DNA from: Clostridiaceae bacterium HFYG-1003
GTDB lineage: Bacteria > Bacillota > Clostridia > Clostridiales > Clostridiaceae
Direction: 5' to 3'
DNA length: 64,000 bases
NCBI GenBank assembly: GCA_024579835.1
Contig: CP102060.1
Location: forward strand, 620,001 to 684,000
In this document: in pieces, positions 9,497-17,380 of the stretch
Position numbering within the stretch: the first letter of the stretch is position 1
Layout of the letters: every line of letters begins with the position of its first letter
Translations under genes and position numbers: made by a program
Notes under the pieces: model-generated
Seen by the model: only the letters and a program-made list of their open reading frames with translations
Database searches by the model: none
Told to the model about the DNA's origin: nothing

Positions 9497-10308
9497 ACTT
9501 TGACATGTTCTGGGATCTTATCAGACCAGGGCAGGACCTCAGCCAGCTTTTCCGGGGTCTGCTTATGCTGGCTCAGTTCATCGATCAGGTATTTCAGGTA
9601 TTCATAGGGATGCAGGTCATTGGCCAATGCAGTTTCCACAATGCTGTAGATGACCTCACTGGCTTCTGCACCAGCTACACTGTCGCTGAACAGCCATACC
9701 TTTCGCCCCATCACAAGCTTCTTGATGCCGCGCTCCGCGCGGTTGTTCGTCATCTCCAGTCGGCCGTCTTTGAGATAGGCCATCAGGTACTCCCACTGAT
9801 TAAGGCTATAGGCGATTGCCTTGCCAAGAGCGGATTTAGGCGTTACTTCTCCCCGAGTCTTAACAAGCCATGCCTTCAGCGCCTCAAGCTTCGGTTTACT
9901 CTGCTTCAGGCGTGCCTCATATCGTTCTTCTGGCGTCATATTCTTGAATTTTCGCTCCAGTTCGGCAAGATCTTCGAAGAACATGAATCCTTCCAGGGTC
10001 TTGCTGTGCAGGTTCTTCGCAGAAGGTCCCAGGCTTTTTATGGTGTCGACAAACATCCGCCGTGCATGGGCATGGCAGCCGACATTCGTCACCCCGGGGA
10101 TCTTGTGGTTTACCTGGTATCCATCGCTGTGGAGGTATCCGCTGAATCCGTCAAGGAAGGCCAGGGGGTACTCAGCAGCTCGGCCCGGCCGATATTCATA
10201 GAGCCGAATCTGCTTGGGCTCCAGATGACCGCTGGGATAATGCCACATGTAGGACGTCTGCTGAGGGCGACGGCCTTTCTCCTTCAAAACTTGGACTTTA
10301 GACTCGTC
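9497..10308 (-). pseudogene. IS66-B tnpC, middle/C-terminal fragment
   Basis: Codes for the C-terminal half of an IS66 TnpC: ESKVQVLKEKGRRPQQTSYMW, RLYEYRPGRAAEYPLAFLDG, NVGCHAHARRMF, the catalytic Glu block NNRAERGIKKLVMGRKVWLFS and the end VLPWSDKIPEHV. It is cut at 10304-10308 by the three-recombinase element and at 9489-9496 by the IS66-A/pyrG unit. It reads in frame with 13444-14259 upstream and 4806-4845 downstream once the insertions are removed. Confidence 0.8.
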
Positions 10309-10335
10309 TTATGTAGAGTCTTATGTTATGTAGAG
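10304..10335. repeat. Left 32-bp terminal inverted repeat of the RIT element
   Basis: Starts TCGTCTTATGTAGAG and contains two direct copies of TTATGTAGAG (10309-10318 and 10326-10335). It is the exact reverse complement of 13385-13416. A third copy, inverted (CTCTACATAA), lies at 10380-10389. Confidence 0.9.
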
Positions 10336-10425
10336 TTGAGCTTATTATGACTGGTAAGTATCAGTTTAATTGAGTTTGACTCTACATAATTTTTATTGCA
10401 TTCTCTTGTACAAAGGAGGTGCATC

Positions 10426-11352
10426 ATGCCCAAAACAGTACTTCAGTACCAATGCTATGCAACTATCTTAAACGAATACTTACATTTAGAGGAATTCTCA
10501 AACCTTTCCGAACTAACAGTCAATGGGAAACGATTAGCCTTAACTCAGCTCATTAACTATCTGGGTGACAATAGGGTATACAGGTTTTCCGATTGTCTTC
10601 AAAAGCACGTCTCAAACCACATCGACCAGATTAGCTATCTGTCCAATCTCACCATCAGCGGCCGTCTTTTCATATTTAGACATTTCTTCAACTACCTTTA
10701 TCAAAAAGGTATCACCTTATATTCTGGAAATGAGCTATTTCCTGTTATCTTTTCGAATAAACGCGAAAGGATACTGTCTTTCTATTCAGTAGAAGAAGTC
10801 AAACAAGTTATCTCGGCAGTCAACCGGAAAACGAAGTCGGGCAAGAGGGATTTGGCAATAATCCTCCTCGCCTCGGAATTGGGATTGCGATCTAGCGATA
10901 TCTGTCACCTGAAACTGACAGATTTGTATTGGGAACGTGGCACTATCGAATTTATACAATATAAAACAAAAGCCTTCCTGCAGCTTCCCTTGCCTGAAAG
11001 TGTGCGCTTTGCACTTATAGATTACCTCAAGAATGCGCGCCCCTCATGCACTTGCACAAATGTCTTCGTCGGAACCAAGAATGGATTTGCACCATTTAGC
11101 AATACTTGCATCCATATTTTCGTATCCAAATATTTTAAAAAAGGAAATATTGATTTATCGGAACGGAAACATGGTCCCCACGCCCTTCGTCATTCCCTAG
11201 CAAGCAATCTGATGAATAATAACACACCAATGTATGTTATTAGGGATGTTCTAGGCCACTCCAACCTCAACACGACCCGGATTTATCTGAATATCGACTT
11301 GGATACGTTGAAACAGATTGCTTTGGAGGTGCCTTATGAAACAATATGGTGA
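10426..11352 (+). CDS. RIT tyrosine recombinase, first gene
   Basis: A 308-residue tyrosine site-specific recombinase (phage-integrase family). Catalytic residues are all visible: Arg in LGLRSSDICHLK, Lys in the beta-hairpin region QYKTKAF, HALRHS (H-x-x-R), His in VLGHSNLNTTR and the nucleophile Tyr in RIYL. Start at 10426 with AAAGGAGGTG at 10412-10421; an in-frame ATG at 10396 precedes the ribosome binding site. Its 3' end overlaps the next gene by 17 bases, so the trio is probably translated as a coupled unit. The three proteins are thought to act together on the element's ends. Confidence 0.88.
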   Translation: MPKTVLQYQCYATILNEYLHLEEFSNLSELTVNGKRLALTQLINYLGDNRVYRFSDCLQKHVSNHIDQISYLSNLTISGRLFIFRHFFNYLYQKGITLYSGNELFPVIFSNKRERILSFYSVEEVKQVISAVNRKTKSGKRDLAIILLASELGLRSSDICHLKLTDLYWERGTIEFIQYKTKAFLQLPLPESVRFALIDYLKNARPSCTCTNVFVGTKNGFAPFSNTCIHIFVSKYFKKGNIDLSERKHGPHALRHSLASNLMNNNTPMYVIRDVLGHSNLNTTRIYLNIDLDTLKQIALEVPYETIW

Positions 11353-12322
11353 CTTTCTCTTCTCGGAACGTGTACGAGACATTGCTGTGGCGTATGTCAC
11401 ATATAAGCGTTCCTTGGGATTCAAGTGTTCTTATAATTACCAGGCTTTTTTAAATTCAATGCTTGAATATATTCATACTAATTCAACAGTTACTCCGAAT
11501 TTTGTGCTGACACCAGAAGTTGTCCATTCTTACGTGTTAGGATCTGGCATGGAGCGCCCAAGAACTATCCATTCTAAGCAGTCATTGATAAGGCAGTTCG
11601 GGCTCTACATGAAACTCCAAGGCTCGGATGCCTATGTTTTACCCAGAGAATTGGTAAAAACTCCGAAAGATTTCACCCCATATATATTCACCAAGGACGA
11701 GATTGAATCAATCCTTTATTTTGCTGACAGAATCGGTCCCAATAGAAACAAGTTTATAAACACACCTTTTATCTATCCTGCTGTAATCCGCTTGTTGTAC
11801 GGCTGTGGGTTGCGCGTTGGGGAAGCCTTAACCCTGTTATGCAATGACGTGGATCTACACAATGGTGTGATTACCATCCGTAATGGAAAGAATAACGTTT
11901 CTCGCTTGGTTCCCATGTCTGATTCTCTAAATAAATACCTTTTTTACTATGATAGTAGAGTTCAACGCGAGACCAACCCTTATTTTTTTCCTGCTCTTCG
12001 TGGCGAGCGTTATTCTGACGTTACTATACGGAAGACCTTTAGAAAGCTACTGAATAAGGCTGGGATTGGGCCGCTCATGAGTGGCTCGGCCCCTAGAATC
12101 CATGACCTTCGCCACACATTTTGTGTCCATGCATTGGAGCAGATGGTGACGAAGGGGATGGATCCCTATTGCTCTCTGCCGGCACTAAGTACTTATGTCG
12201 GACACAAGGGCATCGAATCGACAGAAATCTACTTACGACTGACAAAGCAGTACTTTCTTGATGTCCTGCAATACGGGGAGGAAGATGCCGATCTCATTTT
12301 CCCGAAGGTCGGCAAGCTATGA
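11336..12322 (+). CDS. RIT tyrosine recombinase, second gene
   Basis: A 328-residue tyrosine recombinase with Arg in YGCGLRVGEAL, Lys in RNGKNNVSRLVPM, H-x-x-R in IHDLRHTFCVH, His in YVGHKGIESTE and Tyr in IYLRL. The insert GMDPYCSLPALS before the last box is also seen in other middle-position recombinases of such trios, as I recall. Start ATG 11336 follows GGAGGTG (11325-11331). It overlaps the first gene by 17 bases and the third by 4 (ATGA). Confidence 0.88.
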   Translation: MKQYGDFLFSERVRDIAVAYVTYKRSLGFKCSYNYQAFLNSMLEYIHTNSTVTPNFVLTPEVVHSYVLGSGMERPRTIHSKQSLIRQFGLYMKLQGSDAYVLPRELVKTPKDFTPYIFTKDEIESILYFADRIGPNRNKFINTPFIYPAVIRLLYGCGLRVGEALTLLCNDVDLHNGVITIRNGKNNVSRLVPMSDSLNKYLFYYDSRVQRETNPYFFPALRGERYSDVTIRKTFRKLLNKAGIGPLMSGSAPRIHDLRHTFCVHALEQMVTKGMDPYCSLPALSTYVGHKGIESTEIYLRLTKQYFLDVLQYGEEDADLIFPKVGKL

Positions 12323-13326
12323 AAAAACTAATGGGAGGTATAATAACGGATTTTTTCTGCCAATACTTAGTGAGTGAGGCTGGGCTCTCTGAAAACACGT
12401 TAAAGTCATATCGAGATACATTGGTCCTTTATATTAAGTATCTTGAAGACTGCCGAGAATGCAAGCCCAGGAACTTGGACATAGTTGCCTTCAACGCTGA
12501 GAATGTCAGCAAATTCCTCGACTGGTTGGAAAGCGAGAGACACTGTAGCGTTAGCACCCGCAACCAGCGTCTTGCTGCCTTAAAAGCCTTCTGCAACTAT
12601 GTAATCCGAAGAGCACCGGAAAACAGCAAAGGTTGTCAATCTATCTTGCAGTTACGTATCAAACGCGCACCGTCTGCTATAGTTGATTATCTGCCAACAG
12701 ATACCATCGCGTCTATCTTGAAGCAGCCGAATTTTGGTACGTCTGAAGGGATCAGGGACTTGGCTATCCTATCTTTCCTGTATGAGACGGGATGCCGTGT
12801 GCAGGAACTGATTGACGTGTGTCTTGGAGACATCTCTTTCAGGAAGCCTAACACTGTAACACTTACAGGGAAAGGGAGGAAGACCAGGGTAATCCCAATA
12901 AGCTCTAACGCCACCGATATCATACTGCAGTATGTAGAACGTCACAAAATCACCAAGCCAGACCAAACGCTCTTTAGAAACCGTTCCAACAAGCCTCTTT
13001 CTCGCTCTGGAGTAGCATATATACTTAAGAAGCATCTAACATCAGCTAGACAGGTTGATCCGACTATATTAATTAAGTCGATACATCCGCATGTTATTCG
13101 ACATTCGAAAGCTATGCACTTGTTGGAAAGCGGAGTGAATCTAATTTATATAAGAGATTTTCTTGGCCACTCATCAGTTACAACTACTGAAATATATGCT
13201 AAATGCAACCCAGAACTAAAGCGGAAGTACATTATTGAAGCGGCGTCTCAGTTGGATGATTCCATTCAGCCCTATTCTGACAATGAAAAGGATGAGCTGC
13301 TCGATTGGCTCAAAAATAATATCTAA
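12319..13326 (+). CDS. RIT tyrosine recombinase, third gene
   Basis: A 335-residue tyrosine recombinase of XerC/D-like build: N-terminal SAM-like domain with LSENTLKSYRDTL, then Arg in TGCRVQELI, Lys in TGKGRKTRVIPI, HPHVIRHSKAMHLL, LGHSSVTTTEIYA with the Tyr nucleophile. Start ATG 12319 overlaps the second gene's stop by 4 bases. The gene ends just before the inner TTATGTAGAG motif at 13330. Confidence 0.88.
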   Translation: MKKLMGGIITDFFCQYLVSEAGLSENTLKSYRDTLVLYIKYLEDCRECKPRNLDIVAFNAENVSKFLDWLESERHCSVSTRNQRLAALKAFCNYVIRRAPENSKGCQSILQLRIKRAPSAIVDYLPTDTIASILKQPNFGTSEGIRDLAILSFLYETGCRVQELIDVCLGDISFRKPNTVTLTGKGRKTRVIPISSNATDIILQYVERHKITKPDQTLFRNRSNKPLSRSGVAYILKKHLTSARQVDPTILIKSIHPHVIRHSKAMHLLESGVNLIYIRDFLGHSSVTTTEIYAKCNPELKRKYIIEAASQLDDSIQPYSDNEKDELLDWLKNNI

Positions 13327-13384
13327 ATATTATGTAGAGCCAGAGTATAACAAACAACTGAAATTACTAGATTTGAATGCACGG

Positions 13385-13416
13385 CTCTACATAACATAAG
13401 ACTCTACATAAGACGA
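13385..13416. repeat. Right 32-bp terminal inverted repeat of the RIT element
   Basis: Exact reverse complement of 10304-10335. It holds two copies of CTCTACATAA (13385-13394 and 13402-13411); an inverted third copy is at 13330-13339, mirroring the left end (inner-to-outer offsets 54 and 55 bases). Likely recombinase binding sites. Confidence 0.9.
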
Positions 13417-13443
13417 ATTATGCGAAGCTTCGCATAATTCGTC
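13412..13443. repeat. 32-bp perfect palindrome at the RIT right junction
   Basis: Each half reads GACGAATTATGCGAAG, centred between 13427 and 13428. It overlaps the last bases of the right terminal repeat and runs into tnpC. Its central 26 bases belong neither to the repeat nor to the tnpC frame, so they arrived with the element or were made at insertion. Nothing similar is at the left junction. Confidence 0.9.
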
Positions 13444-14259
13444 CGCATGAAGAATGTCGCTATGGACCAACTCTTGGTGCAGCAGATCATAGACCCCCCT
13501 CAGGTAGAGTTCTGCTCCAGTTATGATCCACCGGGACAGGGTTGCTCTGGATATTTTGATGCCCGTGTTGAGCAGCATGGTCTCCAGCTGATAGATCGTC
13601 GTTTGTTCCCAGTACTTCTTGGCCATGATATAGGCCATGAGGGATGCGGAAACATAGCTCCCGGGGATGACCGGCAGCCGCTTGGGCGCTTGAACGATGG
13701 GATTGAGAACACCTTCCTGGCTGCACTGATTGCAGACATAGGAATAGGTGATGAATTTCTTTTTGATGATCTGGGCCGGTATCACTTCGATTTCGATCCG
13801 CTCAGAGCTCGTCATCTGCTTCATCTGCCCATGGCAGGATGGGCAGGACTGCTCTTTTTCGGGCAGCTCTTCGATGACTTCCACCACCGGCAGGTGGTCG
13901 AAACAGCGCTTGGAGCCACCAACTTCACCTTTGATCCGACGGGCATGGCCCTTCTTGGGTTCCTCAAGCTCCTGAGCTACTTCCTCGATGATTGCTTCGG
14001 CTTCGTTGAAGACACCGAATGGCTCATCGTTCAGAAGGCTCATCTGACCGGCTTCTTCTTGTTTGAGCCGTTCGCTGGAAGCGCCAAACTTCTGGCTGGA
14101 TCCCAGGCGAAGAAGAGCTCTCATCTGTTCGATGGTCTCTTTGAGCTCTTCATTCTCCAGTTGCAGGATTTCCCACTCAGTGATGAGTTCTGCCTTGCTG
14201 AAACCTTAAAGCTTGGCTCTATTAAGTTGGGTTTTCTTAGTGTTCATGCGCTTTTCCAT
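13444..14259 (-). pseudogene. IS66-B tnpC, 5' fragment with internal stop
   Basis: N-terminal half of an IS66 TnpC, from MEKRMNTKK through FGASSERLKQ, CPSCHGQM, YVCNQCSQEG and SYVSASLMAYIMAKKYW to ILHAD, where the frame is interrupted at the codon of the first catalytic Asp by the RIT element. Codon 18 is TAA (14208-14206), at a position aligned with Glu in IS66-A (FSK follows in both), so the gene was dead or was killed independently of the insertions. An internal ATG at 14124 lacks a ribosome binding site and would miss 45 residues. Confidence 0.8.
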
Positions 14260-14302
14260 ATGTATATTATACTTTAAATCAGACAACAAAAAAAGCCCTG
14301 AA

Positions 14303-14311
14303 ATAGCTGAA
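14303..14311. repeat. Left 9-bp duplication of ISLre2 element
   Basis: ATAGCTGAA occurs here and at 15858-15866, directly outside the ISLre2 ends. The empty site is the tnpB-tnpC spacer of IS66-B; IS66-A has the corresponding sequence (CGCTGAAAATCAGC) in one piece. Confidence 0.85.
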
Positions 14312-15857
14312 GATAGTGTCAACTTACTTTCGGTTCAAAAATTGAATAGGCCTGCCGTGCGGATTCCAAGTAGCCTGGGTTTTACGATTTATACCACCCA
14401 AAATGAGGCGTTGCATAGCTGATTGAACCTTGTTTTACTGGGTAGACCCGGCTCTTCTTCACGATCCGTTTTTCCAGCCTCACAAGTCGGGCTTCCTTCT
14501 TCTTTTCTTTCTCTTTGGCAGCGAAGTAGCCCATGAGATCCCCGCCATTGAGGACGAAAACTCGCATGCGCGCTATATTCTCAGCACCTACTGTGCTCCA
14601 CCCCATCGGGCGTGAAGATAACCGTGAGGAAAGCACATGACTGACATGCCCTTCCGCACTGCAGCCCTGATAGCCCGACTTGGCCGCGTTCTGGATCGAT
14701 TCCCAGTTGGACAAAAGATAGGTTTTCATCTCGCCTAACTTCTTTTCCTGGGTCTTTTTAAGCGGCAATCCCGCTGCTGATTCGAAGAATGTGTTGATGT
14801 CCTCAAGGGAGTCCATGCTGATGGCGTCTTTGAGGTACCAGTAATATTCATCCTTTGTCCCTTTGTAGGAATCAATCGGCGTTGCCGCCTGGCGCAGGGC
14901 CTTTTCCAGGTGGAACTTATCCAGATAGAGCTTGCATCGAGGCAGAATCTGGGCACCCATCTTGATCCAGGTCGCCCCATCCCCTGATAAGGAGATTTCC
15001 TCGATCTTATCTACCTCATAAGCCGAGTTCAGGTAATCGAACACTTCGTACCACAGTTCATCCGAGTTGCCCTTGTAGAAGCCTGCAAATCGACGTACAC
15101 CCATTAAGGCCTTGCGTCTCTTCCCGACACTCTGCTGCCCCTCATGGACGTAGATCAGCCGCATCTGCTGATTGGAACCGTCCTGCATAGCTACATGATC
15201 CTCATCGGCCTCAATATAGATCCGAGATACCACTTTTTTCTGAGGCAGGGGTCCCTCAGAAGACTCAATGTTCCCCAGTCGATGGACCAGATTCATTACC
15301 GTAGTGCGGCTGGTAATTCCGCTGCTTGCATAGCGCTCCACCGTCCCCTGGTAAGAAATATCTTTAGCACTGGAGAGAAGACACGAGGCTAGTTCCCGGC
15401 TGATTCTCTGATGGGGCTCAAGGCCCAGAAGACGATCCACCAGACACACATGGTGATTAGTCTTTTTATCCCGAAAGTACGTCCGGTCAAAGACCACAGG
15501 TCCGGCTGTAGTAGCGATGGTTTTTGTTTGATTACGCCGTTCGATGGAGTAATCCTTTTTGCGTAACTGTGAGTTCCTCAGGCGCTCATCGAGTACCTGA
15601 ACATAATCCTGGATCTGCTCACGGGCAATCCGATCCGTCAGCTCGTGAGTCTCCTGGACCACCTGATCCATGGTGAGGGTACCGCTTGCCATTCTTGAAT
15701 CAAAACCTTGTCTGAGAGAGGTGAACATTGAGTTGAAATCTGTTAAGATAGGCATGAGAATAAGTCCTTTCGTGTAGTTTGTTTGTTGTTGTTACTAACA
15801 TTCTAGCACTTGGGCTTATTCTCTTTCATTTTCGACCTACAGTAACTTTACACTAAC
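14312..15857 (-). mobile_element. ISLre2-family insertion sequence
   Basis: A 1546-bp element with imperfect terminal repeats (G-TAGTGT-AA-TTACT, then GGT and AAAA, conserved at both ends) and a 9-bp target duplication ATAGCTGAA. It holds one transposase gene on the minus strand, intact, and sits between tnpB and tnpC of IS66-B. Confidence 0.85.
14382..15755 (-). CDS. ISLre2 family transposase (UPF0236)
   Basis: A 457-residue transposase of the ISLre2 family. Characteristic blocks are the RRNQTKTIATTAGPVVFDRTY segment, the acidic YIEADEDHVAMQ, LSGDGATWIK, LYLDKFHLEKAL and the C-terminal GCSAEGHVSHVLSSRLSSRP-MGWS signature. Full length. The ATG at 15755 is followed within the element by about 100 bases to the right end. 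It may be active, since no break is seen. Confidence 0.92.
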   Translation of the reverse strand: MPILTDFNSMFTSLRQGFDSRMASGTLTMDQVVQETHELTDRIAREQIQDYVQVLDERLRNSQLRKKDYSIERRNQTKTIATTAGPVVFDRTYFRDKKTNHHVCLVDRLLGLEPHQRISRELASCLLSSAKDISYQGTVERYASSGITSRTTVMNLVHRLGNIESSEGPLPQKKVVSRIYIEADEDHVAMQDGSNQQMRLIYVHEGQQSVGKRRKALMGVRRFAGFYKGNSDELWYEVFDYLNSAYEVDKIEEISLSGDGATWIKMGAQILPRCKLYLDKFHLEKALRQAATPIDSYKGTKDEYYWYLKDAISMDSLEDINTFFESAAGLPLKKTQEKKLGEMKTYLLSNWESIQNAAKSGYQGCSAEGHVSHVLSSRLSSRPMGWSTVGAENIARMRVFVLNGGDLMGYFAAKEKEKKKEARLVRLEKRIVKKSRVYPVKQGSISYATPHFGWYKS

Positions 15858-15866
15858 ATAGCTGAA
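15858..15866. repeat. Right 9-bp duplication of ISLre2 element
   Basis: Second copy of ATAGCTGAA, immediately after the CACTAAC end of ISLre2. Confidence 0.85.
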
Positions 15867-15889
15867 AATCAGCATTTCTAGGCTCGATT

Positions 15890-16252
15890 CTATATGACTT
15901 TACGTGCTAAAACCTCGGAAAATCCATCTCTTTGATTGATATTCAGGCCATTCATTAACCAATCGTATTGCTCTGTGGAGATGTTGATAATCGGCAAATT
16001 GGACTGTGGCCATTTAAACTTGCCCGACTCCAAACGCTTATATGCTAACCAGAACCCATTGAAATCCCACTCGATGATCTTGATTTTATTGTGCTGCTTG
16101 TTGCAGAAAATGAAGCAGCCGGATGCCATCGGATCAAGCTTGAGTTCAAGTTGAATGATAGCGGTTAATCCATCCACGGACTTCCGGAAATCGACAGGAT
16201 CCACGACCAGATAGATCTCAGATTCAGGCTTGAAACCACGGTAATTGCTGAT
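15890..16252 (-). CDS. tnpB: IS66-B accessory protein TnpB, start codon altered
   Basis: About 120 residues highly similar to TnpB of IS66-A (VDFRKSVDGL, CFIFCNKQHNKIKIIEWD, LESGKFKWP, GFSEVLARKVI). The frame is open from the ribosome binding site GGAGGT (16266-16261) onward, but the codon that is TTG in IS66-A is ATC here (16252-16250). The first conventional start is GTG at 16204, which would remove 16 conserved residues. ATC can initiate rarely, so I treat the start as uncertain and the gene as possibly silenced. Confidence 0.7.
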   Translation of the reverse strand: MSNYRGFKPESEIYLVVDPVDFRKSVDGLTAIIQLELKLDPMASGCFIFCNKQHNKIKIIEWDFNGFWLAYKRLESGKFKWPQSNLPIINISTEQYDWLMNGLNINQRDGFSEVLARKVI

Positions 16253-16336
16253 GATGAAGCACCTCCCACTTAATTGATGTCCTCATTCTCTCATACAGAG
16301 GATCTCAGATTAAGATGGGTTCTATAAACCGCTTAC

Positions 16337-16344
16337 AGTATACT
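16337..16344. repeat. Right 8-bp target duplication of IS66-B (AGTATACT)
   Basis: Second AGTATACT, immediately after the CGCTTAC terminus at 16336. Together with 4704-4711 it shows that the whole block entered the hcp-trmB spacer as one element. Confidence 0.85.
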
Positions 16345-16419
16345 AACTGTGCTGAGATTATGACCTGCCTCATTTCTCATCCCGGTTCGGGATGTGGTAT
16401 TATAGTACAGTGAAAAAAA

Positions 16420-16443
16420 CCGTCCGTAGGATCCTACGGACGG
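16420..16443 (+). promoter_or_regulatory. 24-bp palindrome in the trmB leader
   Basis: CCGTCCGTAGGA followed by its exact complement, ending 22 bases before the trmB start and preceded by a run of A residues. In RNA it would form a strong hairpin just upstream of the ribosome binding site GGGAGG; in DNA it could be an operator. A TATTAT box lies at 16398-16403. Confidence 0.6.
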
Positions 16444-16465
16444 ATGGATCAGGGAGGATCGTACC

Positions 16466-17215
16466 ATGCGAATGCGTCATAAACCCTGGGCACTGCCGGA
16501 AATGCTACAGGACCCAAAATTTTACCTCGAACCTTACGATAAACAGAATAAGTGGCAGCTCGAATTTGGCAACGATGCCCCCATTGACCTTGAAATTGGC
16601 TGCGGAAAAGGCGATTTTATCCGTGAGCTGGCCCACCGGCACCCGGAGCGGAATTATATTGCCATGGACCTCAAAAACGAAGTGCTGGTGTATGCACTTC
16701 GAAAAATAAACGAAGAAGGACTCACGAACATTCGAGTCCTGTCAGTGAAAGCCGAAGAGCTGGACCGGGTATTCGGGGAAGGGGAGATTGATCAGATCTA
16801 TATCAATTTTGCCAATCCTTGGCCGAAAGCCGGGCACCACAAGCGCCGACTGACTCATCCGCGATTCCTGGCGCTTTACCGGCTGTTTACCAAAGACCAG
16901 TCCCGGCTGGAATTTAAAACGGATGACGAAGAGCTCTATGTCACTTCACTGGAGTATTTCCCGGAAGCCGGCTACGAGATGGTATACCACTCCGATAATC
17001 TCCCGGCGGATCATCCGGACAACATCCAGACAGAATATGAGTCGAAATTCAGAAGCTTCGGGATGCCGATCTATCGAATTGATGCCGTGAAGCAGCCAAT
17101 CACGGAAGAGCGTCTTGGCGAACTGCTGGAATGGAAACTAAAATCTCAGCAGAAGACCGGACGGGCAGTCTGGACCACTTACCGCGAGAACCGTAAACCC
17201 AATCCGGAAACCTAA
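16466..17215 (+). CDS. trmB: tRNA (guanine-N7-)-methyltransferase
   Basis: A 249-residue enzyme that makes 7-methylguanosine at tRNA position 46. The SAM-binding motif is LEIGCGKGDFI (about residue 42), followed by NYIAMDLKNE and the family signature INFANPWPKAGHHKRRLTHPRFL (about residues 112-134) and FKTDDEELY. The TEYESKFRSFGMPIYRI stretch is where most family members end; about 40 further residues follow here. ATG at 16466 has GGGAGG nine bases upstream. It stands alone between the mobile block and a hairpin. Confidence 0.95.
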   Translation: MRMRHKPWALPEMLQDPKFYLEPYDKQNKWQLEFGNDAPIDLEIGCGKGDFIRELAHRHPERNYIAMDLKNEVLVYALRKINEEGLTNIRVLSVKAEELDRVFGEGEIDQIYINFANPWPKAGHHKRRLTHPRFLALYRLFTKDQSRLEFKTDDEELYVTSLEYFPEAGYEMVYHSDNLPADHPDNIQTEYESKFRSFGMPIYRIDAVKQPITEERLGELLEWKLKSQQKTGRAVWTTYRENRKPNPET

Positions 17216-17264
17216 CCGGGCATCCGATCCGGGAATCATTGAACGGGTTAAAATTCCATAGGGA

Positions 17265-17308
17265 TTAACAAGCATCCGGGACCCAAAGTGGGCTCGGATG
17301 CTTGTTAA
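17265..17308 (+). terminator. Hairpin after trmB
   Basis: Fourteen-bp perfect stem TTAACAAGCATCCG / CGGATGCTTGTTAA around a G/C-rich inner loop. The T-run is missing, but position and strength suggest a terminator. Confidence 0.65.
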
Positions 17309-17322
17309 TCGTGAATAATATA

Positions 17323-17351
17323 TTGTAAAACAATAAATAAACGGATATAAT
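17323..17351 (+). promoter_or_regulatory. Promoter of the DUF2975-HTH pair
   Basis: TTGTAA, 17-base spacer, TATAAT (17346-17351), 30 bases upstream of the start at 17381. Confidence 0.75.
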
Positions 17352-17380
17352 GCAGATAGTAAGATATTCAGGAGGTTGTT

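Larger units (their letters stand above)
10304..13443 (+). mobile_element. Recombinase-in-trio (RIT-type) element inserted in IS66-B tnpC
   Basis: Three overlapping tyrosine recombinase genes in one direction, bounded by 32-bp perfect inverted repeats (10304-10335 and 13385-13416). This is the layout of RIT elements. TCGTC occurs at both edges (10304-10308 and 13439-13443); joining at it restores tnpC in frame. Between the right repeat and tnpC there is an additional palindrome. The element is A+T-rich (37% G+C in one 60-base block) against 50% or more around it, which suggests a separate origin. No cargo genes. Confidence 0.85.

Noticed and set aside
10304-13443. Tn554-type transposon
   Set aside because: Tn554 has two tyrosine recombinases plus a small TnpC and lacks long inverted ends; here there are three full recombinases and 32-bp perfect inverted repeats, as in RIT elements.
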